Part shown: positions 52,817 through 63,894 of the stretch, one piece after another
How positions within the stretch are numbered: the first letter of the stretch is position 1
Layout of the letters: each line of letters begins with the position of its first letter
NCBI GenBank assembly: GCA_022009855.1
Contig: CP091727.1
Location: 2,108,001-2,172,000, forward strand
Reading direction: 5' to 3'
Length of the DNA: 64,000 nt
Origin: Lentisphaeria bacterium
GTDB taxonomy: Bacteria; Verrucomicrobiota; Lentisphaeria; Victivallales; Victivallaceae
Notes under the pieces: generated by a model
The model's input: only the letters and a program-made list of their open reading frames with translations
Told to the model about the DNA's origin: nothing
Databases searched by the model: none
Made by a program: the position numbers and the translations under genes

Positions 52817-53261
52817 TTATCGAAATAATTGTTTCGCCAGATTTTCCAATGCCGGTTTCATCCGGGCGAAAACCGCCCGGTAACATGCGTCATTGCCGCC
52901 GAAGGGGTCGGGCACGTCGCCGCCGCCGTCGAAATCGAGCAGCAGATGTGTTCTGCCTGCCGCCTCCGGCGCCAGTGCGAGCACCGCCTGCCGGTGAGAT
53001 GCGGTCATGGCGACGATCAGATCCGACTCTCCTGCCAGCGCGGAGGTCAGGCAGCGGGAGCGGAAGCGGCTGCTGTCGATGTTGAGAGCGCGCATCACGC
53101 CGGCGGCGCCGCGGGGAGATCACGCCTCCGTCTCCGGTGCTGGTTCCCGCGGAGCCGACGAGAAAATCGCGTCGGCCCGCCCGGCGGCAGAGGTCGTCGA
53201 AGTACAGTTCCGCCATGGGACTCCGGCAGCTGTTGCCGGTGCAAACGAAGAGAATCCGCAT
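52817..53261 (-). CDS. Low-molecular-weight protein (tyrosine/arginine) phosphatase (one frame break)
   Basis: The start at 53261 follows GGGAGGAG. The N-terminal MRILFVCTGNSCRSPMAE is the P-loop CX5R with the catalytic Cys and Arg; FLVGSAGTSTG follows. A break near 53115 intervenes, then SRCLTSALAGESDLIVAMTA and the general-acid Asp in DVPDPFGGNDACYRAVF. 147 residues, the family norm. Members dephosphorylate Tyr or Arg residues, often controlling polysaccharide export or stress responses. It is probably the first gene of the operon with rpiB-glyA and serS. Confidence 0.88.
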
Positions 53262-53403
53262 CGATGTAGCTCCTCCCGGATCGATTTGACGTCGTATCAA
53301 ATAATATACATCGTTATTTCGTGTTTTTAAAGCAGTTTCATGCAGATTCCGGTGAAAATGGAGGAGGAGGGGGCCCGTCGTGGTTTTTTTTTCGGCCGTC
53401 GGC

Positions 53404-53432
53404 TTGACAGGGAACGGATTTCCCTCTATATT
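53404..53432 (+). promoter_or_regulatory. Promoter of the LacI-family regulator gene
   Basis: TTGACA (53404-53409), 17-bp spacer, TATATT (53427-53432), 31 bases before the ATG. The divergent spacer to the phosphatase gene also has a small palindrome (TTGAcgtcgtaTCAA, ~53286-53300) that could be an operator. Confidence 0.78.
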
Positions 53433-53462
53433 CAGAAAAGCCAGGAAGGAGAGCCGCCGCCG

Positions 53463-54467
53463 ATGATCACCATGCTCGATATTGCGAAACGATCCGGAAT
53501 CTCCCGTTACACCGTCTCCAAGGTGCTGAACGGCAATCCGTCCGTCAGACCCGCCACCCGGGAAAAGGTGCTCGCCGCGTGCAGGAAATACGGCTATATT
53601 CCGGATTCCGCCGCCGTCGGGCTGGTCAAGGGGCACACCAATCTCATCGGCGTGACGGTTCCCTATCTCACCGATGATTTCTACAGTGAATTCATCGAAA
53701 AACTCGACCGGATCGCCCCGGTGCGCGGTTATCAACTGATCTACCGGTCCAGTTACAATGACGGTGCGACCGAAGCGGCAATTCTCCGCAGTTTTCTATC
53801 GCTCAAGGTGTGCGGTTTGATCGTGGTCCCCCGTTGTCCGCGGGGCGGATCCGGCGATTCACCGTCTCGCCGCCCGGCGGGTGCCGGTGGTCTACTTCGA
53901 CCGGCCGCTGGACGGCGAACAGTACTGTGTCCTCAACGACAACCGCGAAGGGACGTTCCGCATGACGAAACTGCTGCTGGAGAAGGGGAGGCGCCCCTCC
54001 TATCTGGGCAGCTTCTACCGTGAATCGAACATCACCGCGGTCCGTCGCGAACAGGGATACTGCGAGGCGATGACCGCCGCCGGGCTCGAACCCGACTGCC
54101 TCGACGTCGTCGCCGGCGGAGAGCTTCAGGACAATGAACGTTTCGGCTACGAGAACACGGTCCGCCGTCTGGCCGGAGGACGGGTGCCGGACGCCCTTCT
54201 CTGCGTGACCGACGCGGTCGCTCTCGGCGCCATGCGGGCGCTGTCGGAAGCGGGGATCCGTCCCGGAGCCGATGTGCCGATCTGCGGCCATGACAATCTC
54301 CGGTTCAGTGAGTTCACCACCCCCAGCCTCTCGACCGTGCGTCAGCGCAAGGACTTGTTTGCCGACACCTGCATCGACATTCTCGACCGGTCGCTTCACG
54401 GCGATCCGCCGGAACGGCGGGAATACATCTTTTCCCCGAACTCATTCTGCGTGAAAGCACGCCATAG
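53463..54467 (+). CDS. LacI-family transcriptional regulator (two compensating frame breaks)
   Basis: DNA-binding repressor with sugar-sensing domain. The helix-turn-helix is at the very start: MLDIAKRSGISRYTVSKVLN, with hinge helix SAAVGLVKGHTNLIGVTVPY. The sensor includes FYSEFIEKLDRIAPVRGYQL, RVPVVYFDRPLDGEQYCVLN, PDALLCVTDAVALGAMRAL and VPICGHDNLRFSEFTTPSLS. Breaks near 53845 and near 54434 cancel; corrected, it ends FPELILRESTP at 54467, 334 residues. Without the second correction the frame runs on for ~100 implausible Pro/Arg/Ser-rich codons. It stands immediately upstream of a second regulator and a pseudopilin-GH50 unit, its likely target. Confidence 0.88.
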
Positions 54468-54778
54468 CCCTGTCGGGCGAACCTCCGACCGCGGTTACTG
54501 CACTCGGCCGTTCTGCTTCGGAAATCCGGCGCGTCCGGAGCCAGTTCGATTTTTTCTTCCCGCACGTTTCCCCCTCGGGTCTTCCGCCGCGGGGGGCGGG
54601 TTCTCCGGCGCTTCGAAATCGCGCCGCCGTCTGACAACTTCGGCTCTTCCGGATGCGGTGTCGCCTGACCCGGACTGTGTGTCTGCGGACGGCTCCGTGC
54701 CGGGTTCTCCAATTCCAAATTCGTTGTTTACAATAAGATCTGTATTGAAAACAACTTTCGTCGATTTTGCGAACTGAG
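54468..54778. other. Intergenic region between two regulator genes
   Basis: About 310 bases with no convincing gene or terminator. Only the promoter at its right end is clear. Confidence 0.6.
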
Positions 54779-54807
54779 TTGACAATCCGGTGGATTTAGA
54801 ATATAAT
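54779..54807 (+). promoter_or_regulatory. Perfect consensus promoter of the second GntR/LacI hybrid
   Basis: TTGACA (54779-54784), 17-bp spacer, TATAAT (54802-54807). The start site would lie near 54814, only a few bases before the first ATG at 54822, so either a short leader to 54837 or a nearly leaderless message is expected. Confidence 0.88.
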
Positions 54808-54836
54808 AGTATTGAAATCACATGGGAATTGTATCT

Positions 54837-56054
54837 ATGGAACTGGCATTTCTGAGAAATCTGCAGGAGAAGATGTGCAACTGTTCACGTAACAGTACAA
54901 TACCGGTGATTTATGAAGCGTTTTCCGAGTGGCTGCGCCTTCATCGCCGGGAGATTGCCGGGAAGGCGCTGCCGCCGATCAACCGTGTTTCCCGGGCGCT
55001 GGGGGTGGCACGGCAGACGGTGCGGAAGGTGTATCTGCGGCTGGAGGTGGAACATCTGATCGTCCGCCGCCAGCATGAGCGCAACTGGTTTGTCACTCCG
55101 CTGAAACGCTCCGGCCCGCAGAATATTGCGTTGATTCTGCCGACGATGTTTTCCGACTACTACCTGCCGTCGACGGAGTACGGCCAGCGCCATTTCGGCA
55201 TCTATTCGGGCATCGCCGATCGGGCGATGGAGCGGGGCTATGCCCTGATTCCGTACCGGCTGCCGCCACCGGAAGCCTCCCGGCAGGAGATTGCGGCGTC
55301 CGTGGAGGAACTTGTGCGGAATTACGCCGGGGTCATCCACCTCGGCGGCCGACAGTACGATGTGGATCCGCCGCTCGCCGGACTGGTGGCGCGGAACGAT
55401 CTGCCGCAGATGTCGATCGACTGCGATTTCGGTCTGCCGTGGATTGGTGTGGTTTCCTTCGATTTCCAGCAGGTCGCCCATACCGTCGCGAGCTTTCTGC
55501 GGGAAAACGGCCACCGCCGGATCGGAATCGTCTATCCACTTCGAACCGAACCCGTGAGAGTGCCGGAGTTCCATTATATCATGAACGATCGGGCGACGGT
55601 GCTGGAGCCGTTTCTGCGCGAGCCGATGAGATTTGATCGGATATTCGAGATCGTTTCCGAGCGGCATCAGTTCGGGGAACCGTTCCGGGAGCAGATCCGG
55701 GAAGCGATGGAGGATCCGGAGCCACCGACCGCCTTCTGGTGCCGGGATGACATCTCGGCGATGGAACTGATCCGGGTCCTGCGGTCGTTCCGCTGTGATG
55801 TGCCGGAGGATTTTTTCCGTGATCGGCTTTGACGACCTGTCTGCCGCGGAGAGCTTTGATCCGCCGCTGACAACCCTCCGCAATCCGGTGTACGAGCTGG
55901 GATATCAGGCGATGTATCTGCTCGACAGCTACATCATGCAGGGGTGGACAGCATCGCGCACATCACCCGGCTCGCTCCGGTTCTCTGTGTCCGGAAGAGC
56001 GTCGGAGCAAGAAGAATTTCTCCCGTGGAGGTTTCATGGCAATGCAAGATGTAG
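54837..56054 (+). CDS. GntR-type regulator with LacI-like sensor domain, copy 2 (two compensating frame breaks)
   Basis: The start at 54837 (MELAFLRNLQEKM) is preferred over 54822 because of the promoter distance; no clear ribosome-binding site is seen for either. A winged helix-turn-helix spans residues ~40-85 (INRVSRALGVARQTVRKVYL), and the sensor domain starts NIALILPTMFSDYYLPSTEY, with GVVSFDFQQVAHTVASFL, GHRRIGIVYPL, TAFWCRDDISAMELIRVL and VIGFDDLSAAESFDPPLTT. Breaks near 55815 and 55942 cancel; the corrected end is EVSWQCKM, 405 residues. It is homologous throughout to the regulator at 48524 (same EASR... and TAFWCR.DI motifs). The pseudopilin gene starts 14 bases downstream, so the two are cotranscribed. 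Confidence 0.82.
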
Positions 56055-56067
56055 CAAGGAGGTGTTC

Positions 56068-56784
56068 ATGAGAAGACTTTTTACTTTAATAGAACTTCTG
56101 GTTGTTATCAGTATCATCGCCATTCTGATGGCTCTGCTGCTTCCGGCCCTGACGCGGGCGCGGGAGCAGGCCGCTGCCTCGAACTGTCAGAGCAATCTCC
56201 GGCAGGTCATGATGGCGCAGGCGCAATACAGCATGGCTTTCAGCGACATGATGCTCGTCCAGACGGCGGAGAAGACATATTCCGTTCCCTGGACTACGAT
56301 GCTCATGCGCCTGAAATATCTGAATGTCGGGGTGCTGAACTGCCCGAAGATCGGGAAGCCCGTCACGGAGGAGATGCGCAATTCCAGTCTCAACTCCTCC
56401 GCCCAGTTCTACTACAGCTACGGGTTTCACAACCAGTGGAATCTTGCCGGCGCGGCTTTCACCGCCCGGTACGGCAAGTTTCTGCATACCGACGGCCCCT
56501 CCATCCTCTATTTAGTCAACCGCATGAAACGGCCTTCCGTCACTTTTCTCGGTACGGATACCGTCACCGCGGATGCCGGAGATTGGTACGGGTTCGGGCG
56601 GTATATGTGGGGATCAAACACTTCCAGCGACGGACGCATTCACCTGCGCCATCTCGCACAGTCAAGCGCCGCCGCGGCGGACGGTCACGTCCGCTGGTTC
56701 TCACTGGGAGAGTGGCGGACGCCGGAACTGAGCTGCGTGACTCCGCAATATTTTTACATGGCTGATCTGGTATCGTTTCCGTAA
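56068..56784 (+). CDS. Type II pseudopilin-like protein with H-x9-DG motif, copy 3
   Basis: Start at 56068 after AAGGAGG. MRRLFTLIELLVVISIIAIL puts the prepilin signature at residue 5, one of the shortest leaders possible. It continues MALLLPALTRAREQAAASNC, a beta-rich middle, and IHLRHLAQSSAAAADGHVRW, the H-x9-DG motif, then ends FYMADLVSFP; 238 residues, intact. It is embedded in an operon: GntR/LacI hybrid, this gene, GH50-like hydrolase. In the sequence as given, the frame upstream is open into the end of the regulator, but the ribosome-binding site and signature fix the start. Confidence 0.9.
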   Translation: MRRLFTLIELLVVISIIAILMALLLPALTRAREQAAASNCQSNLRQVMMAQAQYSMAFSDMMLVQTAEKTYSVPWTTMLMRLKYLNVGVLNCPKIGKPVTEEMRNSSLNSSAQFYYSYGFHNQWNLAGAAFTARYGKFLHTDGPSILYLVNRMKRPSVTFLGTDTVTADAGDWYGFGRYMWGSNTSSDGRIHLRHLAQSSAAAADGHVRWFSLGEWRTPELSCVTPQYFYMADLVSFP

Positions 56785-56807
56785 TGGGGAAAGGAGAGGG
56801 GGACAAT

Positions 56808-58819
56808 ATGAAATTTCTGACGGGACTTGCTGTTCTGTGCTGCGGAATTCTATCTGCCGCCGCAGCGGAGGCGTCGCGGCTGACGTTTGTCAAGACGGCG
56901 TGTGCGGCCGGTATTTCCGCCCGCGTGGAGAATCCCGGGAATCTGGAGATTCTGGCGACCGGCAATCAGCCGTGGATGGGAATTCATCTGCGGCCGGAAC
57001 AGGGGGAGCACTGGGACTTTTCCGGATTCGGCAGTTTCGAGTGCGAGGTGGAAAACCGGAATCAGGACGGCTTCTGCGGCGTCGCCTTTTACATGAACGA
57101 CCAGTTGCTGGGCCGCTCGTCGATCCGGCCCGGAGAGACGAAACCGCTGCGTTTCCGGCTCAATCACGCCGGCCCGTCACGGTTCGATCCGGGTTTTTCC
57201 CCCGGCTCCAGGGAGTGCCGATCGGGTTTCGCGGCGGCAGAAATTTCGATTCCTCCCGCGTCACCCGGTTTCGGGTGGAGCTTTTCGCACCGGGAAAAGT
57301 CCGGCTTTCCGTTCGGAACTGCCGGGTCTCAGGGCGTTCGGAAGTGGCGCCCGAAGTGACCTCCCCAGGCGTTTCTTCCCCTGCATCGACCGGTATGGAC
57401 AGTATATTCATCGGGGAGTGGCCGCAGAAGATCCATTCCGATGAAGAGCTCCGGCGCTGTCTCAGGGAGGAGGCCGGGCGGTTACGCGCTCCGGTCGCCG
57501 GGTGGAACTGTTACGGCGGCTGGGCGGAAGGGCCGCAGTTGAAGGCGACCGGATTTTTCCGGACGGAAAAATATCAGGGGAAATGGTGGCTGGTCGATCC
57601 GGAAGGACGGCTGTTCTTCTCCCGTGGTCTCAACTCGATTCGGAGCACCGACTTGCTGACCGGCGGTCCGGGACTGGAGAAATTTTTCGCGGGTGAGAGC
57701 CGTCGAAAGGATGGTCGCTTCGGATTCACCTCGGCAAACCTGCGGCGGAAGTACGGCCCGGATTATCGGAATGAGTTCAACCGTTTCATGCTCCGCCGTC
57801 TGGCAGACTGGGGATTCAACACGATCGGCAACTGGAGCGATCATGAAATCTGCCGCATGCGCAGGGTGCCCTACATGGTGAATCTGCCGCTTCCCGCCGG
57901 ACTGCCCCGGCTGGCGAAGGGGGCTTTTACGATGTTTTCGATCCCGCGTTCGAGCCCGGCATGCAAAAAATCTTCAGCCGGGATTTCGACTGGTGCAGAA
58001 ACGATCCGTGGTGCATCGGCATCTTTGTCGGCAACGAGCTGCGTTTCGCCAACCGGAAGCGTTCGCTGGGGACCGACACTCTGATCGCGGATCCCGCGAC
58101 CGCCGCGAAACAGGAGCTGATCCGGGATCTCCGGAAAAAATACGGTTCGATCGAGGCTCTGAACCGCGTCTGGAAGTGTGACTTCCCGGATTGGGAGGCG
58201 CTGGCCCGGCTGCGGAGCCTGCCGGAGGGGGACAACTGGCGGGAAGACATCGACGAGTTCTTTGAAAAATCGGTCCGCCGTTTCTTCTCCGTCTCAAGAG
58301 CGGTCGTGAAGGCCGGTTCGCCGAACACCCTCTATCTCGGCTCCCGGCTCTACGTCGGATATGACTACACCAACCGCAGACTCAATCGCGCCGCCGCGGC
58401 GTGCTGCGATGTGGTCTCCTACAATCTCTACCAGCCGGTCTTCGACCACTTCGCACCGCACGGCATGACCGATGTGCCCATCATCATCACGGAGTCGACC
58501 GTGGGCGGCGAACTGGAGCGCGGCACCTGGGGACCCTATGCCAATCCGGGGACGATGCCGGGGGGCACGACGGGAGGTTGTTTCCAACCAGTATGAGTCG
58601 GCGGCTCGCCATCCGAATCTGGTCGGAATCCATTTCTTCACCCTGTTCGATCAGCCGGTTCTGGGGCGGTGGGATGGAGAAAACTGCAATTTCGGCGCAG
58701 TCGACATCACGGATACCCCGTATCGGGACGTCGTTGATGCAAACCGCGCATTTTCAGAGCGGCTCTATCCGTTCAGGAGCGGTTCCCGGGCGTTGTTTTC
58801 CGCCCGGGAACTGTTCTGA
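56808..58819 (+). CDS. Secreted GH50-like glycoside hydrolase, copy 3 (three frame breaks)
   Basis: AAGGAGAGG precedes the start; signal peptide MKFLTGLAVLCCGILSAAAA. A beta domain (WMGIHLRPEQGEHWDFSGFG) is followed by a linker with EWPQKIHSDEELRRCLREE and a barrel with WNCYGGWAEGPQLKATGFFR, VDPEGRLFFSRGLNSIRS, DWGFNTIGNWSDHEICRMRR, the acid Glu in CIGIFVGNELRF and the nucleophile Glu in VPIIITESTVGGELERG. Breaks near 57200, 57935 and 58575. About 670 residues. It starts 23 bases after the pseudopilin stop and converges on the alpha-galactosidase gene. Confidence 0.72.
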
Positions 58820-58828
58820 ATTTTTCGT

Positions 58829-60604
58829 TCAGAAGGAGAGCCGGATCATTCCGGCCGGCGGCAGACTCACCCGGTTGAGGCCGGCGTGAATCGCATCCAG
58901 CCGGATGACGTTGCCCTGGGCGTCGAAACAGCTGCTTTCGACCGGTTCCCGGTCGAGATCGAGCACGAATCCGACACTGCCGGAGGCGTTGACGATGCAC
59001 TCCGTTCCGCCATCCTGCGGCGCGAGATGCAACGCACTGTGCGCGGCGTAAAGAACGCTGACCCGGCGGTTCTCCTTCTCCGCGGAAACGACCGTGTCGT
59101 TGCATTCCGGCTGCCGGGCGTGGAGTTTGCCGTCGAGCAGCACGTCGCGGAACTCCCGCCAGAAGTCGAGGTAGAACTTCAGCATCCGGCGGTGGGACTC
59201 CGGAATGTCACGGAGCCGGACCGAGATCTGCGGTACGGCGAAGAGCACGTTCAGAAGCTGAAGCGCGGCGACCTCCACCGGCTCCTTGTAGTTCCACATG
59301 AGCATGTCGGAGTGGACCGCCGTATCGCCCGACAATCGCCGGATGTTGACGATGCCAGTCCGGTTGGCGATGACGTCGCCGGGACAGTCGCCGACCCGGA
59401 AGATGTTGCCGTACTTGCGCATCGCCGGACCGATGTAGCGCTGGCGGAATTCGATCAGAATCTCCGGCCGGATGGCCCGGAGCCGGGTCATGGCATCGGT
59501 GAGCAGCCGGTCCACTGCGCGCGACAGCAGTTTGTAATCTCTGCCCGCATACTCTTCCGCGACAGCGGGATCCTCACCGTCGAAGCGGAAGGAGTCGATG
59601 AAATCAAATTTGAAGCCGTCGAGATTCCATTCGACAAGGGCGCGTTCGTAAATGTTGAGCAAATATTCGCGCACTTCCGGGAAGCGGGGGTCAAGTGCGG
59701 CGGCGCGGAGCCGGTCGTTGCGATACAGGAACTTGCCGGAGAAGCGCCGGTACGCTTCGCTTTCATATCCCGCCCAGGCCAGCGAATACCAGAGCATGTA
59801 CTTCATGCCGAGGGCGTGAACGCGGTCGACGTGTTCGCGCATCCGGGGAAGCGTTTGAGGCAGATCTCCCAGTCGCCGCAGAAGGCGTAGCCGCGGTTGT
59901 TGTCCGCCGTCTGCCAGCCGTCGTCGACGATGATTCCCTCCATGCCGTATTCGCGGGCAAGTCTGCACTCCTCCTCGAGTTCGTGATCGAAGAGGTCCTG
60001 ATGGAAGCTGTACCAGGTGGAGTAGAAGGGCTTCCGGGCGGCATCCGGAACCGGGCAGGGGCGGTATTCCGGCATGGCGGCCCACCAGGACGCTACGTCC
60101 GCGACGGCGGTTGCGCCCGAAACGGTGCTGCGGGTGTCGATCCGCAAGGTGGCGAAGTAGCTGTCGACGGGTGCGCCGGGCATGTCGAAGCAGTGGAGCT
60201 CATTCAACAGCCAGCCGTCGGTCTCTCGGATGCCGCAACGGATGTCGATCGGATTGAGCGCGTCGGAGAAGGCGAAGGTCATCCGGTTGGCGCCGCGGTG
60301 GCTGCAGAGACTGACGACAGGTGCGCCGATGGCGAGTTCGCTGTGAAGCAGGGACTGATTCCAGTCGGGGGGAGCCAGCAGCCGGTCGTTCCGGCGAAAG
60401 GGTGCCAGCGGTACTGGATGTCGATGGCGGGAACCAGCCAGCTCAACGTTGCCGGGGGAGCGCGGCGGGCGTGTCGCGCTGCAGCTCCATGGAGACAAGG
60501 GTCAGGCCGGGCAGCGGATTGCTGTTGCGCAGTTCGCACTTCCATTCGTCGGACTGAATGTGAAGAGAGACGGGCCCGACGGGGGTATTGACGGTTTTCA
60601 GCAT
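58829..60604 (-). CDS. Alpha-galactosidase-like glycoside hydrolase, family 36 (three frame breaks)
   Basis: Predicted to remove terminal alpha-galactose from oligosaccharides. Beta-sandwich N-domain MLKTVNTPVGPVSLHIQSDE, breaks near 60470, 60385 and 59850. The barrel starts ARKPFYSTWYSFHQDLFD, continues EYGMEGIIVDDGWQTADNNR, GMKYMLWYSLAWAG, then the catalytic nucleophile Asp in NLDGFKFDFIDSFRFDG and a probable acid Asp in FRVGDCPGDVIANR. 591 residues, in the usual range for smaller members. No signal peptide, so cytosolic. It has its own promoter upstream at about 60800. Confidence 0.8.
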
Positions 60605-61007
60605 GAGACGGACTCCTTCCGGTCAAAAATTGGCAAATGGCGGCCCGGAGCATCGGTGCATGGAGCCGCCCGATATGTTTCCTCCGGAGAATCCGCGGTT
60701 CCGCAAGCTCGAAGCTCGCGGAAAACGGGGTCGCATCTCAGGATCTTTCCATTCCGGCGCGCCTCCGGTGGTCCATACAATAGCATACAAAAACATCAAG
60801 TCAAATGCTCTTGGGCAATCGCATCGGATATTTTGCATGCATTCGGGCCGGCGACCGCCGGTTCCGGGTTGAAGCGTCAATTCTTCGCCGTTCTCCCGGG
60901 GGGGGAGGTATCCGGGCAATTTTGCAACTCCGGAGAGAGGCCCCCATGCCCTCCATGAGAAATGGTCCGTTCCGGAGGGAGGCGCCACGGGCGCCCCTCG
61001 CCCGGAT
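60605..61007. other. Intergenic region upstream of the alpha-galactosidase gene
   Basis: About 400 bases between two minus-strand genes. A promoter with operator-like repeats is given separately. GAGAGGCCCCCATGCC-type GC-rich sequence near 60940-60960 might form part of a terminator for the upstream operon, but I see no clear hairpin with T-run. Confidence 0.5.
60774..60804 (-). promoter_or_regulatory. Promoter with CATACAA direct repeats
   Basis: Minus strand TTGACT (60804-60799), 16-bp spacer, TATTGT (60782-60777). CATACAA occurs twice on the plus strand, 60774-60780 and 60784-60790, 10 bp apart and overlapping the -10 region, as expected of an operator. Confidence 0.6.
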
Positions 61008-62415
61008 TTATTCTTCCACGGAAATGCAGTTCAAAACGGCCTCCCGGTCCGCCAGCAGCATCGGATAGTTTTTCAACGGAGCGTCGAGGATCTTCACCCG
61101 GTAATCCGGTTTCTCGTAGATGAAATCATATTCAAACACCTCTCCGGTCAACGGGTCGATCACGACCGGGTTTTGAAACGCTTTGTCCGGAGACCATACC
61201 AGCAGATTCATCGGGTATGGCGAAGAATCTTTCAACGCGGAAACCTTCTGCCACCAGGCGATCAGCGGCCGGCCGTTCCGCTCGAATGCGACCACATTGG
61301 AGGAGGTGATTTTTTCGTGAAACGAGTAACGGTCCTTCTCCGCCAGTGCGTTGCAGGTCTCCATCGTCGCCAGTGTGGTTTTATCCCGCCGGGTGGAACT
61401 GTCGAAAAGCGTACAGATGTGGCGGAACGCGTCGTACGACTTTTTTCGGGCGCGGCGGAGTATCCGTCGTGAGCAGTCCGAAATAATTGGGTTTGTTCCG
61501 GAACCCGTTCTTGTAGTAATATTTGAAGTCGGAAATGGTGAAGTAGGAGGTGTAGTCATTCTCCAGATAGAGGTCGGTCAGCAGACTGCGCAACAGCAGT
61601 CTGGCCTGGATCTCTTCATTCATCGGCACTCCGGCCAGCGCTTCCGTTTCACTGGTGACCGAAGGAAATCCCGCTTCGCCTTGCCAAAGCTCCAGGTGGT
61701 CGGCGCCATATTTTTGAAGATGGCCCGATAGAAGTTGATCCATTCCGGCGTTTCAATCTCCGGCATGACCCGGTAGCGATGATACGAATACACATCCAGG
61801 TACCGGCCCAGTCCGAGCTTCATATACTCTTCGATACAAGGGGCGAACCACAATTCGGTCCCGGTGTTGCCGCCGATGATTTTCGCTTCGGGCAGAATCC
61901 CCCGGATTACCTCGGCGGTCAGTTTGACCAGTTCCACATATTCGCTTTGCGAAGGGGGGGCCGGGCAGCCAGAAGCCCTTACTGTAAGGCTCGTTCCAGA
62001 CTTCGTAAAGGGATACCCGGTCGCGAAAATGCCGGACCAGTGCCGCGATGTAATTCCGCCATCCGGTTCTGGCCTCTTCGGTGTAGAGCGGAACCCAGCC
62101 GCAGGCGTCCGGTGCCGGGGCGTCGGTGTACAGCATGTTGCCATACCCGAGATTCAGCCAGGGCTGGATGCCGCCGGCAAGAAGTTTGTCGACGGTCCGA
62201 TCCAGCCAGGTAAAATCGTATTGGCCGCGGACCAGTTCCGTGCGGCTCCATCCGGTTTGAACGCGGGCGTATTTTGCGCCGGTGGCGACGGCATAGTCGT
62301 ACACTTCATCCACATCGTCCCACATCTTCCGGTCGAGACATTCGAAGCCGATGCCGATGCGGGAGGACTGGATCTGGTTCGAAGTGCGGGGTGAAATTTT
62401 TCCGATCCTCTTCAT
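61008..62415 (-). CDS. Clan GH-A glycoside hydrolase, GH39-like (three frame breaks)
   Basis: TIM-barrel glycosidase. The start MKRIGKISPRTSNQIQSSRI overlaps the upstream gene by ATGA. ATGAKYARVQTGWSRTEL and QYDFTWLDRTVDKLLAGGIQ open the barrel; the general acid/base is the Glu in VSLYEVWNEPYSKGFWLP and the nucleophile the Glu in LELWQGEAGFPS. Breaks near 61960, 61712 and 61455. The C-terminal ~110 residues form a beta domain ending VLNCISVEE. About 469 residues. Family 39 includes xylosidases and iduronidases; the specificity cannot be told. No signal peptide. Confidence 0.68.
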
Positions 62416-63891
62416 GAAATTTTTCCTTCCTTTATCCGGCAGACGCCTGCCGGAATGTGATATATTCTGTCTGCGATTTTCAACCGGAACGGCTCTGAAG
62501 TTTCCACGGCAATGGTTCCCCGGTCAAACTCCAGCGAAGCGGTTACGCCGCCGAAACGGAGGTTGCGTATGCCGTGGCGGCAGGTGTGGTGCAGCCGCCA
62601 GTGAATCATCCGGGAAACGCCGTCCGCCTGAATTCCAAGAACATTTTCAATGGTCAGATTGATCGGCCCCAGAGCCGACCAGCCGCAGAAATCCGGTTTG
62701 CCGTGATCGGGCAGACAGTTGTATTTGCAGGTGGCGGGTTCCGCACGGGTCGGGGAATAAACCTCCCACACCGTATGCGGTGAAAATTCGAGCCACGTAC
62801 GCAACTGATGCCGCACCAGCTGTTCCGCCAGACGGTCCGCCAGAGCGGTAAATTGATACTGTTCCAGCGCTTTGACGGCCATGTAGGCGGTCGGCAGCCA
62901 GACGCCGCCGCGCCAGTAGCCGCCGGCCGGGTCGAAATGCGGCGAATTGCGCGCGACGGAGGGGAACGGCACCGGACCGCCCAGCTCCATCGCATTTTCC
63001 GCATGAGCGGCCATGCGTGCCGCCTGTTCCGGTGACGCAATGCCGGCGAGCAGCGGCCAGAATGAGGCCGGAGTCATGACCTTGACGCGGCGATGGGGGA
63101 GCGGTCGCTTCGATGTCATAATAGCAGCCGTCCTCTTCATCCCAGTAGTAGTGATTCAGCAATGCCGCAAGGGTGTCATACTCCTGGCGGAACGCCGTGT
63201 CGCCGGTCACTTCCCAGATGATTCGCGCGCTCAGCGCCTGCTGGGCGGCGGCGTCCAGAAAAAGGATCTTTCGATATGCCGGATCGTTGTCGATCACGGT
63301 ACGGGGGAAATCTCCGCGCGGGGTGTTGTCCATGCCGCAGCGGCCGCCCGACCAGTGGTACCCGAATGGCGTTTTCTGCCATTGCACGGGGTAGAGGGAA
63401 CTCATGTACGGAAAGCGGTCGCCATAGTGAAGGGATTCAAAGAAGCGGAACATCCTCTGCGGATAGCGGTGTTGAAAGAAAAGCTCCTTCAGGTGTTCGC
63501 GATCTCCGGTGATGCGATAATTTTCCCACTCCGCCCAGGCGAACAGGGGCGGGTTGTCGGGAATGTGGATTTTGAGCGGCGTCTCCACGCCGTCGAGCAT
63601 CGACAGGTAGAAGTTCCGCAGACTTTCAACGCCGGGAAAAATCTCCGGTGCATACTTGCAGTAAAGCACCATGAAGCAGGTATCCCAGATCCAGATCCGG
63701 TCCTCGGCAAACGCCTCGTCCATGTAGGGACTCTGAGGCGCTCCGGGACAGGAGGAGATGTGTTCCGCGGCGCATTTCCAGGCGAAGGCGGAAAGTTTTT
63801 CCAGTTCCGGTTCCGCTTCGAAAACAATCTGCGGAACGTTCACGGCAACATCCGGTCGCGCGGCAATATTCTCAACGATATACATTTCCAT
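62412..63891 (-). CDS. (alpha/alpha)6-barrel glycosidase, GH63/trehalase-like (one frame break)
   Basis: The sequence EDRIWIWDTCFMVLYCKYAP near residue 65 and IPDNPPLFAWAEWENYRITG near 110 contain the WDT and PP..W motifs of the MGH1/GH63/GH37 group. The catalytic Asp region is YHWSGGRCGMDNTPRGDFP near 178. After a break near 63098 the barrel continues SFWPLLAGIASPEQAARM and GGYWRGGVWLPTAYMAVKAL, with the catalytic Glu plausibly in TVWEVYSPTRAEP. 492 residues. It starts four bases after the upstream gene, without its own ribosome-binding site, and overlaps the next gene: a tightly coupled glycosidase operon. Confidence 0.7.
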
Positions 63892-63894
63892 AAC

